In this document: positions 55,301 through 64,000 of the stretch, piece after piece
Layout of the letters: each line of letters begins with the position of its first letter
Position numbering within the stretch: the first letter of the stretch is position 1
Origin: Macrocystis pyrifera
Taxonomy: Eukaryota > Sar > Phaeophyceae > Laminariales > Laminariaceae
Assembly: GCA_031763025.1 (NCBI GenBank)
Contig: JASSKH010000007.1
Span: 7,269,930-7,333,929, forward strand
Direction: 5' to 3'
Length of the DNA stretch: 64,000 nt
Notes under the pieces: model-generated
The model's input: the letters and a program-made list of their open reading frames with translations, nothing else
What the model was told of the DNA's origin: nothing
Databases searched by the model: none
Translations under genes and position numbers: made by a program

Positions 55301-58300
55301 GGCTGCCTAGGGCGTGGGCGCTGCCGACATCGCCTCCGGCCGCCATTGCCCGGGATGCGACGATGCCGACGAGTCTGTCCAGGCCCTGCGAGGCGTCCAT
55401 GCCGCTGTCGCCTTCGCCGTCGTCGTCCTGGGAGGGGGGGCGGGGGGGGGTTATAAATAGTAAGCCGAAGCAATCGCGAGGCATTGCAGGGGGGTGGGGG
55501 TGGGGGTGGGGGGGGGGGGTGCTCAATATCATTCATGGCCGTAGTCGTATGACCATAGACCTTCGCATCCTTACAATGCCGGGACGGAGCACGCCGGGTT
55601 TTCACCGACCTGGCAGACATCGCTATATAGCACCAAGCGAGAAGCGCCGTGAGGTGTTCGGCGAGTCGCAGGAAGGGTGAGGGGAATATTTCCTCGAGGC
55701 GAAGGCACGGCAATTTTACCCAAAACGGTATAATAGGTATACACGAAATTACGAGTGTTGGATATCGGGATGATAGAAGTAGATTGATAGATACCTGATG
55801 GATAGACAGATAGTTAGTTAGTTAGAAACAAGACCTCCGACTGATCCACCGGTGCAAAAAAAACTGCAAGACGGCACGACACCGGCCCTACAGTAGTATA
55901 TTAACACGCGTACCTCTGACCCTCCGGACTCGTCCCCATAGAACACCTCCCCGCCGCCCCCCTCTCCGCCACCACCACCTCCTCCTTCTCCGGGCTCGGC
56001 ACCCCCACTGTTCGGGAGATCGGCGGGATCGAGCAGGAAATCGCCTTCCTGCTCGGGGAGATCCTTGCCCAAGATGGGCTTCGCGTAGACGTAAACTCCG
56101 AGGACAGAGTGCGGCTGCCAGAGAACAAAACCAAAAAGCCGTTTTTATTGCGGGGGCGATCCGGAAATTAGACCCCCTCAGTTGCTCTCAAGAGTTTATT
56201 TCTACGTCGGGAGCTGATGTTAACGCTTCATTATCATCAAAACAACAACAAAATATATGCGCGGTACGGTACAGCACAAGGCACCTGGTAAGTAAGAAAC
56301 AGGAAAGTTATGTACGTAGATAGCTGGGTCCAGGTTACGTACGTACGTAGACATCTTAGTTAAGAAATAACCTACCAGATAACCCCTTAAAAACTGCAGT
56401 CCTGTTTTGGGGACAGATCACTCAAAACAATAAGTACTTTGTCCCCAAAACGGGACTGCATTTCTAAAACGGTCAAGAATGGGTGCGTTCTACATTATTA
56501 ATAACTGCACGTGTGTGTCCCGAATTGCTTTTTTTTTTCTTCCTGCAATGCAAACATCAGCCTCAACTTTTCTTATTACGAGGGACGATAGTAAATAGGA
56601 CCAAATATTTTTAGTAAAAATAGGTAAATATATAGGTTTTTGTGAGTACCGCAGGTCCCTATTTACTATGGTCCCCCGTAATTGTGCTTGTTTGCGAAGC
56701 AAAAGTAAATAAACCTGTACTACTACTGTCCTGTACCACCCTGAACGGAAATGTAAGAGCCGTTGGGAGAAAAAAAAGGACGACGAAACAGCTCTTAAGA
56801 GTAGGCGAAGGCGAAGGCATACAAGACCGCAAGGGGCAATCAGGGCATATAGGGACGAGCGTTGAGGGGGAGAGCGAACGCGTAAGATACAGAAATCGCG
56901 TTTTTTTTTTTTTTTTTTTTTTTTCAAGGGTCGGTCAAGCACGATACGGACGAGCGTCGAGGAGGGCGACGCCCGCGCGCGCGGGAGTTGAGGAGAAACA
57001 TCGAGGGCTTGGAGCGTCGGGTCTGTCGACTAGGCCGTGGCTACGAGCGAGTAGTGGCTTGTCTTCTTCGCTCATACTTCGCGGGTCAGGCCCGGCACCG
57101 CGCGAGAAAAACGTACGGAGCGACTAACCAAACGTCGCGAAACCGTTTCCAAAAAAAAATCAGGCATAGACGTGCACACTACATAGACTACGTATACGTA
57201 GATACCTGGTATAGTATACCAGGGTAGACTGGACCAGGTAGTATGCAAGGTATTTCACAGCAGCATATAGGTACTCGGTATGTGTACTTAGTACGTAGTA
57301 AAAGCCCAAAAACAACCGCCTCTTGTCACATAAGGAAGGAAAAAAAAACGACTCCCCGAGAGTTGTTCGCGTACCTTGCACCTGTACCCTTCGTGGCACA
57401 CCATACAAGTCAGCCCCGTCTCCTCCTCCAGCTCCATCATCTCGGACATCCACGCCGGAGTGCTCGCAGCCCGCGCCGCCGAAGCCGCCATCGCCTTCGC
57501 CTTGGCCCGCGCGGCCGCCGAGTTGCCGCCCGCCAGAGGGGCCGCAGGAGCTGCGCCCCCCGCGGCTGGTGATCCGGCGCTGGCTGAGGTGCCGCTCGCT
57601 GCCGTCTGCGTGCGCAAAAAAAAAAAAAAAAAAAAACAATATTTTTAGAAAATCGCATAGTGGTATACACGTACGAAAAAAAGTACCTGGTATCGCGTTA
57701 CGTACAAAATAAATAAAAATAAATAAACCGCCACGAAATGCAACAAAACAAAGCAAAAAACAAACGCTGGGTGGCGAGGCTTCCGGCTCCGGGCTCCGGC
57801 CTCTGGCTGTGGTAGCTACTCATGTATCCGCTTTACACACCCAACGCTACCTACCGCGAGCGCCAAAGCAATGACTACGCCAGGGCAGAGCCTCCAACCT
57901 CTCACCCCCACAGGTCAATCTACCGGCCAAGAAGCAAGCCGACAAAACCTCACGAGATAAAAAACACACACCCGCGAGAATCAAGCTCTATATGGCTTCA
58001 AGTGAACAAAACACACACACACACCTCTGACCCGCTCGCCCCTGACCCAGCCCCCGCTCCGAGCACCGGCAGCGCCGTCACCGCCCCGGAAGAAGACGAG
58101 GCGCTGGTCGGTCTGACGGCCATAGCCTTGAGCGCTCGCTCCCTCCGCGCCTGCGCCAGCTTGCTCTTCAAGGCGCGGGTCTCCCTCCGGAGCCGCGACA
58201 CCTCGCCACCAGTGAAGGCATTGTCCTGCGTCGCCGCTTCCAGCAGGGTCTCCGCTAGAAGCCCAACCTTGCAGCAGTAGGACGGACGGACGGACGGACG

Positions 58301-58541
58301 GACAGACAGCGCAGCGGATACGAGCGGTTCGGTACACATGGGCGGGGGGGGAGGGGATTCTGTGTTTCGGATGCGCGCCCAAAAGCGGCAATACCTACAA
58401 ACCCCTCAAACAAAAGCACACACGAACGCGCGCCCACGACTCCTAAGGAGTCGTGAAAAATTTGGAGACACTCTAATCGGAATTAGACCAATAATTTTCA
58501 TGTCCCTGAAAAGTGCAGTGTTTACAGGGTTGACCGCCGCC

Positions 58542-58579
<38 letters not shown>

Positions 58580-61325
58580 ACCCATTGCTGTCTCTGGAAG
58601 TGGCCACACCAGGAATAAAACGAGTTAATTCGGCGCTGTCATCCATTGCAAGAAAGTCCGCCAGACAAGCGGTTCTTCCTCAGGATGCAACTCACACTTC
58701 ATGCGACTCGCTCATCACCTCACGGAGCTCCGCGCTTGGTGCAAGCAATGTCTGCCTGGTCGGTGAAAACTCGACGGGCTCCGTCTGGCATTGTAGGGAC
58801 ACGAGGGTCTATGGACATTCGACTAAGGCCATGAATGACACGAAAAGACCCCCCCCCCCCCCCCCCCCCCCCCCCGCCACCACTGCCCTCACCGCCGTTT
58901 TTTCTTGAACGCATCAACCGGCACAACAACTCGTAGCGGGGGGTCAACTGTAGCAAGCTACGGCTCATTGTGAAGAGGAAGGGCATCAGGCATCAGGCAT
59001 CGAAAGTGGCCGGAGGCACTAGAAGCGCCCAATCTCGCGACAAAATCTCTCTATTATAGCAGCTCCTTTTCTCACCTCTCCCGACGTCGAGGTCCCCTCC
59101 ATCCAGTGCAGCCGCTCCAACAGCCCCCGCTCTGCCAGCAACGCCTGGGCGCCCGCGTGCCCCCTACAAAGCCCGGCGAGCATCTTCAGCGCGGCGGGCA
59201 ATCCGGGACGCTTGAAGTACGCCTTCCAGTCGCCGCCGCCGCCACCGCCGCTGCTGCTGCCGCCCGCGGACCCCCTCGAGGCAGAGGGGGAAGCAGACGA
59301 AATCTGGGGAGCAACCGAGGGCGCATCCTGGAGTACGAACGCCACTGTAACTTCTAAGAAACCTGAAAGTGTGCGGAGTTTTCATAACATGGGGGGCGGC
59401 GGCGTATAGGGGCGGGAGCGGGGGGGGGGGGGGGAGGGCGGGTACTCATTTGTTGCTTGCCCAAGTAATTTGACCATTCACAACGCATCCCTTCAGGGGG
59501 GAGTGATGTTTCGCGGGTGCGGGCAGAAGGAAAGAGCAGAGCATAACGTATCGCGGGTGATGTTTCCCACCGAGACTACCCTCGATTCACGTCAGCATTT
59601 CGGCAAGAAACCAAGCCATTCCGGAAAAAAACGGGAAACGGAGGGGAGGGATGGGGGGGCGTTACGTGCCATGCACCCTCTTGCACTAAAACGCCCTGGC
59701 ACCGCACGCTCTTACTTACATGCACACTGCCACCATCACCGTTCACGAGCGGAAAGGAAGCCAAGCACGAACTCCAGCGAGAACAAAACATCATCAGGGA
59801 CGAGGAAACACATTATACTCTGCCGCCTCCCCCCCCCTCCCCGCCTATGAAAAACGCCTGGCGTATCTCCTGCCGCCGCCCCCCCCCTCCCTCCACCCCC
59901 TGCGTGTGCACCTTTCTCCATTAGGCATTCTCGAATGACCTTGCCCGAGCGCCCGGGTCCCATCCCCTCGGCAGCGGCCATGAAACACCGCCTCCGCAGC
60001 TGCGCCGGGGAAGTCGGCGGGCCGTCCTTCTTGCCTCCGGCCAACTCCTCGAGGGCGTCGGCGACGACAGCGTCCCACTGCACCACCTGCGGTATCATAC
60101 CATACCGTACCGTATCGTGTTAAGGGGGGGGAGGGGGGCAGGAAAATCGAGGGTTTGGGTCGTGTCGTAAAAAACAATAATAGACTTGCATACACAAAAC
60201 TGAAAAACCCTACCCTCCTCCGATGCGATCATATTGTCGTACACTTTAACCCGAGTAAAATATCTACTGTACCATGTCATTGCACGTTTACACGCAAACC
60301 CGTGCACGTTCGAAAAAATAGGCGGAACCACGTAATAAATACCAGGCACCTATTTACACGGACGACAACGAAAACGACGTGCACTATGCGACAGCTCTCG
60401 AGAGAGAGCTCGGAACCCGGAGGCATTAACACCCAGCAGCAGCAACAATGGTAACGGCAGCACCAATAGCACCGACAGCACCAACAGCACCACCAACCAA
60501 CTACACCGACAACAAAAACGCGGGCTGAGGGGGGGAAGGAACCAACCTGGACAAACTTGTCGGCCAGCAGCCCCGCCGCGGCCTTCCTTCCGTACGTCAA
60601 GAAAGGGAGAAGCCTCGACACCGCTTGCGCCAGCGCCGGCGTGTTTCCCAGGACGTCGATCAGGGCCGGCTCCTGCGTTTCAACGCACCCATTGTTAGAA
60701 CACGATTCATTGATGAACGGCACGTGTTGACATGAAAAGGGGAAAAAAAAAAAAAACAGAGAGCGATATATTGATATCCTTATCCTTGCTGAATACCGCG
60801 CCTACCGGCCCCGCTGGCGTAGCAGCGCTCGTACCACTAGCATATTACACCACACTGTCCGGTAATACAGTCCCCGTTTGGACGCTGACATGAATATCAA
60901 AACGAAGCTTGTATTCCTGGGCGCCAAAGTGGCACCAGGTGAATAGCAAGTGCCTCCACAAGTCAGCGCGAGATGAAGTGTACCTCGTAGAAGAGCCTTC
61001 GCCTTACGCTTTCATCGCGACAGCACGCCGGCCAGGACACATTAAAAACCGGGGATACCACCCCCCCCCCCGCCGCTGGACCGGGGGGAACATCGTGGTC
61101 AGGATGGAACAAATAACTCCGAGTAAGCCGCGGTCTGCGTTCGGCATAGAATAGCCCAGCAGCAGCAGCAGCAGCAGCAGAGGCAAGCCTCTCGCCGAGA
61201 CGGGACCAGGCTCGACCCCACGACCACCCCATCCCAACACCGCGCGATTCGACCCCACCAAAAAAATCAACGTGCCAAAAAGGGGCGTGACGGCCTGTCA
61301 CCCACCAGATTAAAAAAAAGGGAGT

Positions 61326-61410
<85 letters not shown>

Positions 61411-61733
61411 GAAAGCGAGCTCGTGCCAACAAAAAAATGGAGACAAAAAAAAGGGGTGTACTCGTACCTCTAGCGCTTCGAATAAGAACGAAACGTGCTT
61501 CGTGCTGTCCGACTCCTGCTCTCGCCCTTCGACCTCCATCCCCCCCTCTTCGCGCCCAGCTCCCCCGACTGCATCGCCGTCCACGTCCATAGCAGACCCG
61601 TCCTCAGCTTGGCGGGCAGTTACCGCGGGAGTTGAGGCAGCGTCCGCTTCTCCTCTGCCCGTCCCGTCGCCGTGGGTTTCCACATCCATTTCGGCGGTTT
61701 TGGCGACGTCCTTTTTATAACGCGAGTGAGGAG

Positions 61734-61778
<45 letters not shown>

Positions 61779-63524
61779 TACTCATTATCATGCATGGCCG
61801 TAGTCGTATTACTTTAGGCCCATGCATCCCCACAATGCTGGGACGAAGCACGTCGGGTTTTCACCGACCAGGCAGACATTGCATGCACCAAGCGCGAGGT
61901 GCCGTGAGGTGCTGGGCGAGTCGCACGAAGGGTGAGCTGCATCCTACTGAGAATCGCTTTTGAGGCGGACTTGCATATAGATGACAGCATCAATGAGTTA
62001 ATTTATTTCCAGGTGTGGCCACTTCCAGAGACAGCGACGGGAGTACTACATAATTGCCTCGTGAGTGCCGTACCATAACCACTACCAGGTACGTGACACG
62101 ATAATTCCCCTTGTGCGGAGTAAAGGTTCTCTACCCCGAAAAGATGATCTAACTCGACCGCCAGCTGTGACCGACCGCCAAAAAACAAACAAACGATACC
62201 CTGGTTGTCTACTGTAGCTCAAGTAGTAAGCGGCATGTTTTACAGAGTCGTTGCCAACCGACGCCCCCCCCCCCCCGACAATATCCGACCGCTACATCCG
62301 ATACCGACTCAATTTCGTTCGCCTACAAATAGTCGGCATCGGTGTACACCGACACATCTCGAAGCACGGAAAAAGGCAACGCACGCACGCACTGCAGCCA
62401 AACCACAGCGCAAAAAGTATCGCAAAACAAAAAAAAGCAAAACGCCAAGAACAGGTTATAGCTCCGCAGCAAATCTCATCCATACGCACGAAATATAACA
62501 CGAAAACAAAAACAAACCAAAACACCGGCCCGCCGCCGCTCTCGCCGCACCTGTCCGAGCTGCTCCATCATCGCCAGGAGGTCCCCCACAACACCTGGAG
62601 GACAGTCGTCAGCGCCCACCCTGGCCGTCACCCCCCCCCACCGCACCGCCGCCGCCACTGCCGCCGCCGCCGCCACCGCCACCCCCCCCCCCCCCCCCTT
62701 GCGGCTCCTCTGTGCAGCACCTCGAGCAGCCGATGCAGAAGGGTGCCTGGAGCCTGGCGCGATGGTTCATTTCCATTTTTTTTTTTTTTTGGTCGTACAC
62801 ACATTTTCGAGGAAACGCAGCAAGTTCACGTAAAAAAAAAAAAAAGGCGCAAGTCGGTCAGAAATCAAGTTTTTCGGGTGCGTATTTGCCGGTGTTGGGG
62901 TGTAAGCTAGAACGTGTAATGGTACTGAGCCAAAAAAACATACCGCCGCTGCCGTACAGCCAGTGCCGTGCCCTGCCGTATGGCATGCGCACAAAACAAG
63001 GGCGGGGGGAAAGTTTTGGGGGCCTGACGTGCCAAAGCCCGTCTTAGCCCAACCACTGTACGATACGTCATTAAACTAGTGTATTATCCCGTTTCCTTGT
63101 ACTACAAGTACAGCAGCAGTATACAACAAAACCACAAACGCGAAACAAGCTAAGCTACTGCTGTAGACACCATTTCGTCGATGCAAACGAGCAAAACGTG
63201 CACATAAGCTTCTTCAAAGTCTCCGAGCTTAGCGGGACTCCCCTCCCCCCCGTCGCCCCCTCCCTTCCCACCCACTCCCCGCCTGAAGAACCGCCTCCAC
63301 ACCTTGAGCGAAAGAAGGTCAGAACGATTTGCCGACAGCATGCAGGCGCGCCGCAGGAGTCTCACGGCCGACGCGAATATTTCCCAGCTGACCGCTCCGC
63401 TTGTCCCAGAGGTTCCAGCTTCAGCTGCAGCCCCCCCCCCCGCCGCCGCCACCGCCCCGGGGGTTCCAGGGGCTTCTCGCGGAGGAGGCTGCGCTAGGCA
63501 CAGCAATAGTGGCAGTCCTCCCTC
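51591..63524 (-). CDS. UBR4: UBR4/BIG-type E3 ubiquitin ligase, C-terminal 13 exons
   Basis: Minus-strand exons, 5' to 3': 63171-63524, 62551-62753, 61468-61710, 60547-60672, 59912-60086, 59076-59344, 58025-58267, 57375-57605, 55914-56114, 54972-55427, 53997-54152, 52777-53067, 51591-52382. That is about 1,240 codons; UBR4 proteins are around 5,000, so the N-terminal part (UBR box, calmodulin and WD regions) lies beyond the right edge. The order of motifs follows the UBR4 C-terminus: EPALIDVLGN, RRETRALKSK, LTCMVCHEGY, SVLGVYVYAKP, STVSPFNVIHVACH, LQLIPYQMQ, PALVFCRVVDAM. UBR4 acts in N-degron and quality-control ubiquitination. A further small exon between 60672 and 61468 cannot be excluded. 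Confidence 0.85.
52777..53067 (-). CDS. UBR4: UBR4 exon L
   Basis: ICSEFVETCRF, then a Gly insert and FVAVLALLLLPRDEWEECKR, corresponding to the family's FxVLALHxLPxExW. Acceptor GCGTGACAG (no strong pyrimidine tract), donor GTG|GTGAGT, 97 codons. Confidence 0.87.
53867..53975. mobile_element. Palindromic MITE, copy 9
   Basis: Left arm decayed (TACTAGGAGGGCCCATAGTA), right arm intact (TTTACTATGGTCCCCCGTA). Lies in the UBR4 intron after exon K. Confidence 0.68.
53997..54152 (-). CDS. UBR4: UBR4 exon K
   Basis: LVLEDVRLLLLRLAHQESLS and GGGASRSNLQLIPYQMQ, matching the IxxLLxRF and SNIHLIPY segments. Acceptor TTTTTCCCAG, donor CAG|GTGTGT. A MITE (53867-53975) begins 22 bp inside the following intron. 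Confidence 0.88.
54972..55427 (-). CDS. UBR4: UBR4 exon J (zinc-finger-interacting part)
   Basis: 152 codons. An acidic and Ala-rich lead, a Gly stretch encoded by an 18-nt G-run in transcript sense, then STVSPFNVIHVACHHEA, EWEGATLRNSRVACNSLLPL and DRHMANLGE, matching the UBR4 block with its conserved His and Cys. The frame stays open across the G-run. Donor GAG|GTAAGA. Confidence 0.88.
55490..55685 (+). repeat. G-run-headed repeat, partial copy
   Basis: A G-rich lead ending in a 13-nt run (55507-55519), then CTCAATATCATTCATGGCCG, CCGGGACGGAGCACGCCGGG and the body to AGTCGCAGGAAGGGTGA. Lies in a UBR4 intron. Confidence 0.7.
55914..56114 (-). CDS. UBR4: UBR4 exon I
   Basis: PHSVLGVYVYAKP continues the E3 module, followed by an acidic Gly-rich insert ending FYGDESGGSE. 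Acceptor CTCTGGCAG, donor GAG|GTACGC, 67 codons. Confidence 0.88.
56395..56460. repeat. Palindrome with TGCAGTCC ends
   Basis: TGCAGTCCTGTTTTGGGGAC and GTCCCCAAAACGGGACTGCA are inverted copies around a 26-bp centre. Related GGGGACAAA words occur near 34710 and 48507. It may be a small MITE. Confidence 0.65.
56575..56681. mobile_element. Palindromic MITE, copy 10
   Basis: TTACGAGGGACGATAGTAAA and TTTACTATGGTCCCCCGTAA with the shared centre. It lies in the same UBR4 intron as the palindrome at 56395. Confidence 0.72.
57375..57605 (-). CDS. UBR4: UBR4 exon H (hemi-RING)
   Basis: Ala-rich lead, WMSEMMELEEE, then TGLTCMVCHEGYRCK: the cysteines of the UBR4 hemi-RING that binds one zinc and engages the E2. 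The acceptor CGCACGCAG follows a 22-nt T-run. Donor AAG|GTACGC, 77 codons. Confidence 0.92.
58025..58267 (-). CDS. UBR4: UBR4 exon G
   Basis: VGLLAETLLEAA and EVSRLRRETRALKSKLAQAR, then RERALKAM: the charged helix preceding the hemi-RING. A Gly/Ser tail follows. Acceptor CTGCTGCAAG, donor GAG|GTGTGT, 81 codons. Confidence 0.88.
58543..58875 (-). repeat. G-run-headed repeat with C-runs at both ends
   Basis: Reverse copy: C-run 58543-58574, the TGTCTCTGGAAGTGGCCACA block, GCGCTTGGTGCAAGCAATGT, GGTCGGTGAAAACTCG, and a C-run 58849-58875. This is the only copy bounded by a long run on each side. It lies in a UBR4 intron. Confidence 0.7.
59076..59344 (-). CDS. UBR4: UBR4 exon F
   Basis: Acceptor AGTTACAG restores phase (VAFVLQDAPSVAPQ). 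After a Ser/Gly insert come DWKAYFKRPGLPAALKMLAG and LERLHWMEGTSTSGE, matching the block just before the UBR4 LAExLLE helix. Donor GAG|GTGAGA. Confidence 0.85.
59420..59500 (+). repeat. G-run-headed repeat, subfamily B head
   Basis: A 15-nt G-run (59420-59434), then GGTACTCATTTGTTGCTTGC, TAATTTGACCATTCACAACG and CATCCCTTCA. Confidence 0.65.
59912..60086 (-). CDS. UBR4: UBR4 exon E
   Basis: VVQWDAVVADALEELAGG and LRRRCFMAAAEGM, ending IRECLMEK plus one base. Acceptor GATACCGCAG, donor AAAG|GTGCAC. Confidence 0.75.
60547..60672 (-). CDS. UBR4: UBR4 exon D
   Basis: EPALIDVLGNTPALAQAVSR and LLPFLTYGRKAAAGLLADKF: a conserved block of the UBR4 C-terminal helical region. Acceptor GAAACGCAG, donor CAG|GTTGGT, 42 codons in phase 0. 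Confidence 0.82.
61326..61409 (+). repeat. 84-nt uninterrupted G-run
   Basis: Eighty-four consecutive G, the longest run in the window, in the UBR4 intron after exon C. Its true length is uncertain, because such runs are hard to sequence. Confidence 0.85.
61468..61710 (-). CDS. UBR4: UBR4 exon C
   Basis: An acidic, disordered segment (EMDVETHGDGTG, AMDVDGDAVGG) ending STKHVSFLFEALE. The acceptor TATAAAAAG stands 24 bp below a 43-nt run that reads as C in the transcript. Donor GAG|GTACGA, 81 codons in phase 0. Confidence 0.7.
61735..62262 (+). repeat. G-run-headed repeat, full-length copy
   Basis: A 43-nt G-run (61735-61777), ATACTCATTATCATGCATGG, the full body including CTTTTGAGGCGGAC and TGGTGTGGCCACTTCCAGAG, and the far end GTCGTTGCCAACCGACGC followed by a C-run. 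On the minus strand the run becomes the C tract just upstream of UBR4 exon C. Confidence 0.75.
62551..62753 (-). CDS. UBR4: UBR4 exon B, frame uncertain at a G-run
   Basis: Acceptor CGCGCCAG, donor GGACAG|GTGCGG. The first part reads TLLHRLLEVLHRGAA and the last VVGDLLAMMEQLGQ, but in frames one base apart. They are separated by a 17-nt run (C on plus, 62682-62698). One extra base in the run would restore phase, so either the run is miscounted or there is a hidden intron. Confidence 0.5.
63171..63524 (-). CDS. UBR4: UBR4 exon A (first in window)
   Basis: Acceptor GGTTTTTGCAG, donor GAAATG|GTGTCT, 118 codons in phase 0. Encodes EGGLPLLLCLAQ, a Gly/Ala insert, SWEIFASAVRLLRRACMLS and AYVHVLLVCIDEM, a helical-repeat type sequence. 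Upstream coding lies beyond the window. Confidence 0.7.
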
Positions 63525-64000
63525 CTGCAAAAACCGCAAGAGGCGAAGAACCCGAAGCGCGCGACACAACGGAAAGCGAATAAGTAATGTATATACGAAA
63601 ACGAAAAAAACAATGCGAGCAATAGAAAATAAACACTAGTGCAAACGAATACAAATGAACCAAAAATGTATATACTAGGTATAAACGGACACGGAAATAA
63701 ATTTAAACCGAAGCTTGTAGACAAAGCAAAACATAACTATACCGATCAAGCATACACAGTGAACAATAAAAGAATACGGCAGCCAGAAAGGGGTGGCAGA
63801 GAGGGGGGAGGGGCGAGGGGGAGAGGGAGGGAGGGGGAGAGTTAAACCAATGCCGGTCACAATCGACAAGAATCTTCGGCACCCCGAAATGCGGGAACGG
63901 GAACATATTAATATTACCGACACATAACGCTGGGGAACGACTAATCTCCTACCGCGAAAGTCAAGGGGCACGGAAGGGGGGAGGTCGGAGAAATGCTCTC

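Noticed and set aside
60963-61010. Possible extra UBR4 exon ending CTCTTCTACGAG|GTACAC on the minus strand
   Set aside because: No clear acceptor upstream and no recognised motif; flanking exons already join in phase.

Overview
The window reads as nuclear DNA of an intron-rich photosynthetic eukaryote. I see GT-AG (and one GC-AG) introns with in-phase exons, a cytosolic carboxypeptidase of the type that edits tubulin in flagellated cells, a DUF3110 protein of a family otherwise known from cyanobacteria and plastid lineages, nested LTR, LINE and DNA transposons, and very many homopolymer G/C runs. A brown alga or related stramenopile is my best guess. That is inference; no marker gene settles it.

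Layout. 1-11.3 kb: no gene I can support. It holds palindromic MITEs, copies of an unfamiliar repeat family headed by poly-G, a 61-bp tandem repeat and a decayed GACCCG-rich satellite. 11.37-19.10 kb: a Ty1/copia retrotransposon with 278-bp LTRs that read as identical and a 5-bp target duplication (GGTAC). Its gag-pol is broken, and its 3' LTR is split by a 1,062-bp TIR element with a 3-bp duplication. 19.6 kb: one orphan minus-strand exon. 20.25-39.24 kb: a 12-exon plus-strand gene for a CCP5/AGBL5-like carboxypeptidase. Intron 1 carries a TIR element and a 3.6-kb hAT-like element, the latter containing a LINE reverse-transcriptase pseudogene and a MITE. Intron 3 is almost filled by a 3-kb CCATGGAAG repeat array that reverses orientation.

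41.7-44.3 kb: a small minus-strand DUF3110 gene (two confident exons, one likely upstream exon). 44.5-51.4 kb: dispersed repeats, MITEs and a 24-bp minisatellite, with no gene I can support. 51.59-63.52 kb: the 3' thirteen exons, about 1,240 codons, of a UBR4/BIG-type E3 ubiquitin ligase on the minus strand, including the hemi-RING (CMVCHEGY). Its 5' part lies beyond the window. CCP5 and UBR4 converge, with the DUF3110 gene and repeats between them. I see no functional link among the three genes.

The most unusual material is not protein-coding: (i) about 11 copies of a repeat whose one end is always a G-run followed by TACTCATT or a variant; (ii) 20 exact copies of the 9-bp palindrome TACCWGGTA where about 0.5 would be expected; (iii) ten copies of a palindromic MITE flanked by TA; (iv) the orientation-switching CCATGGAAG array. 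Exon coordinates were read by eye from splice signals, phase and remembered family motifs. No alignment was run.
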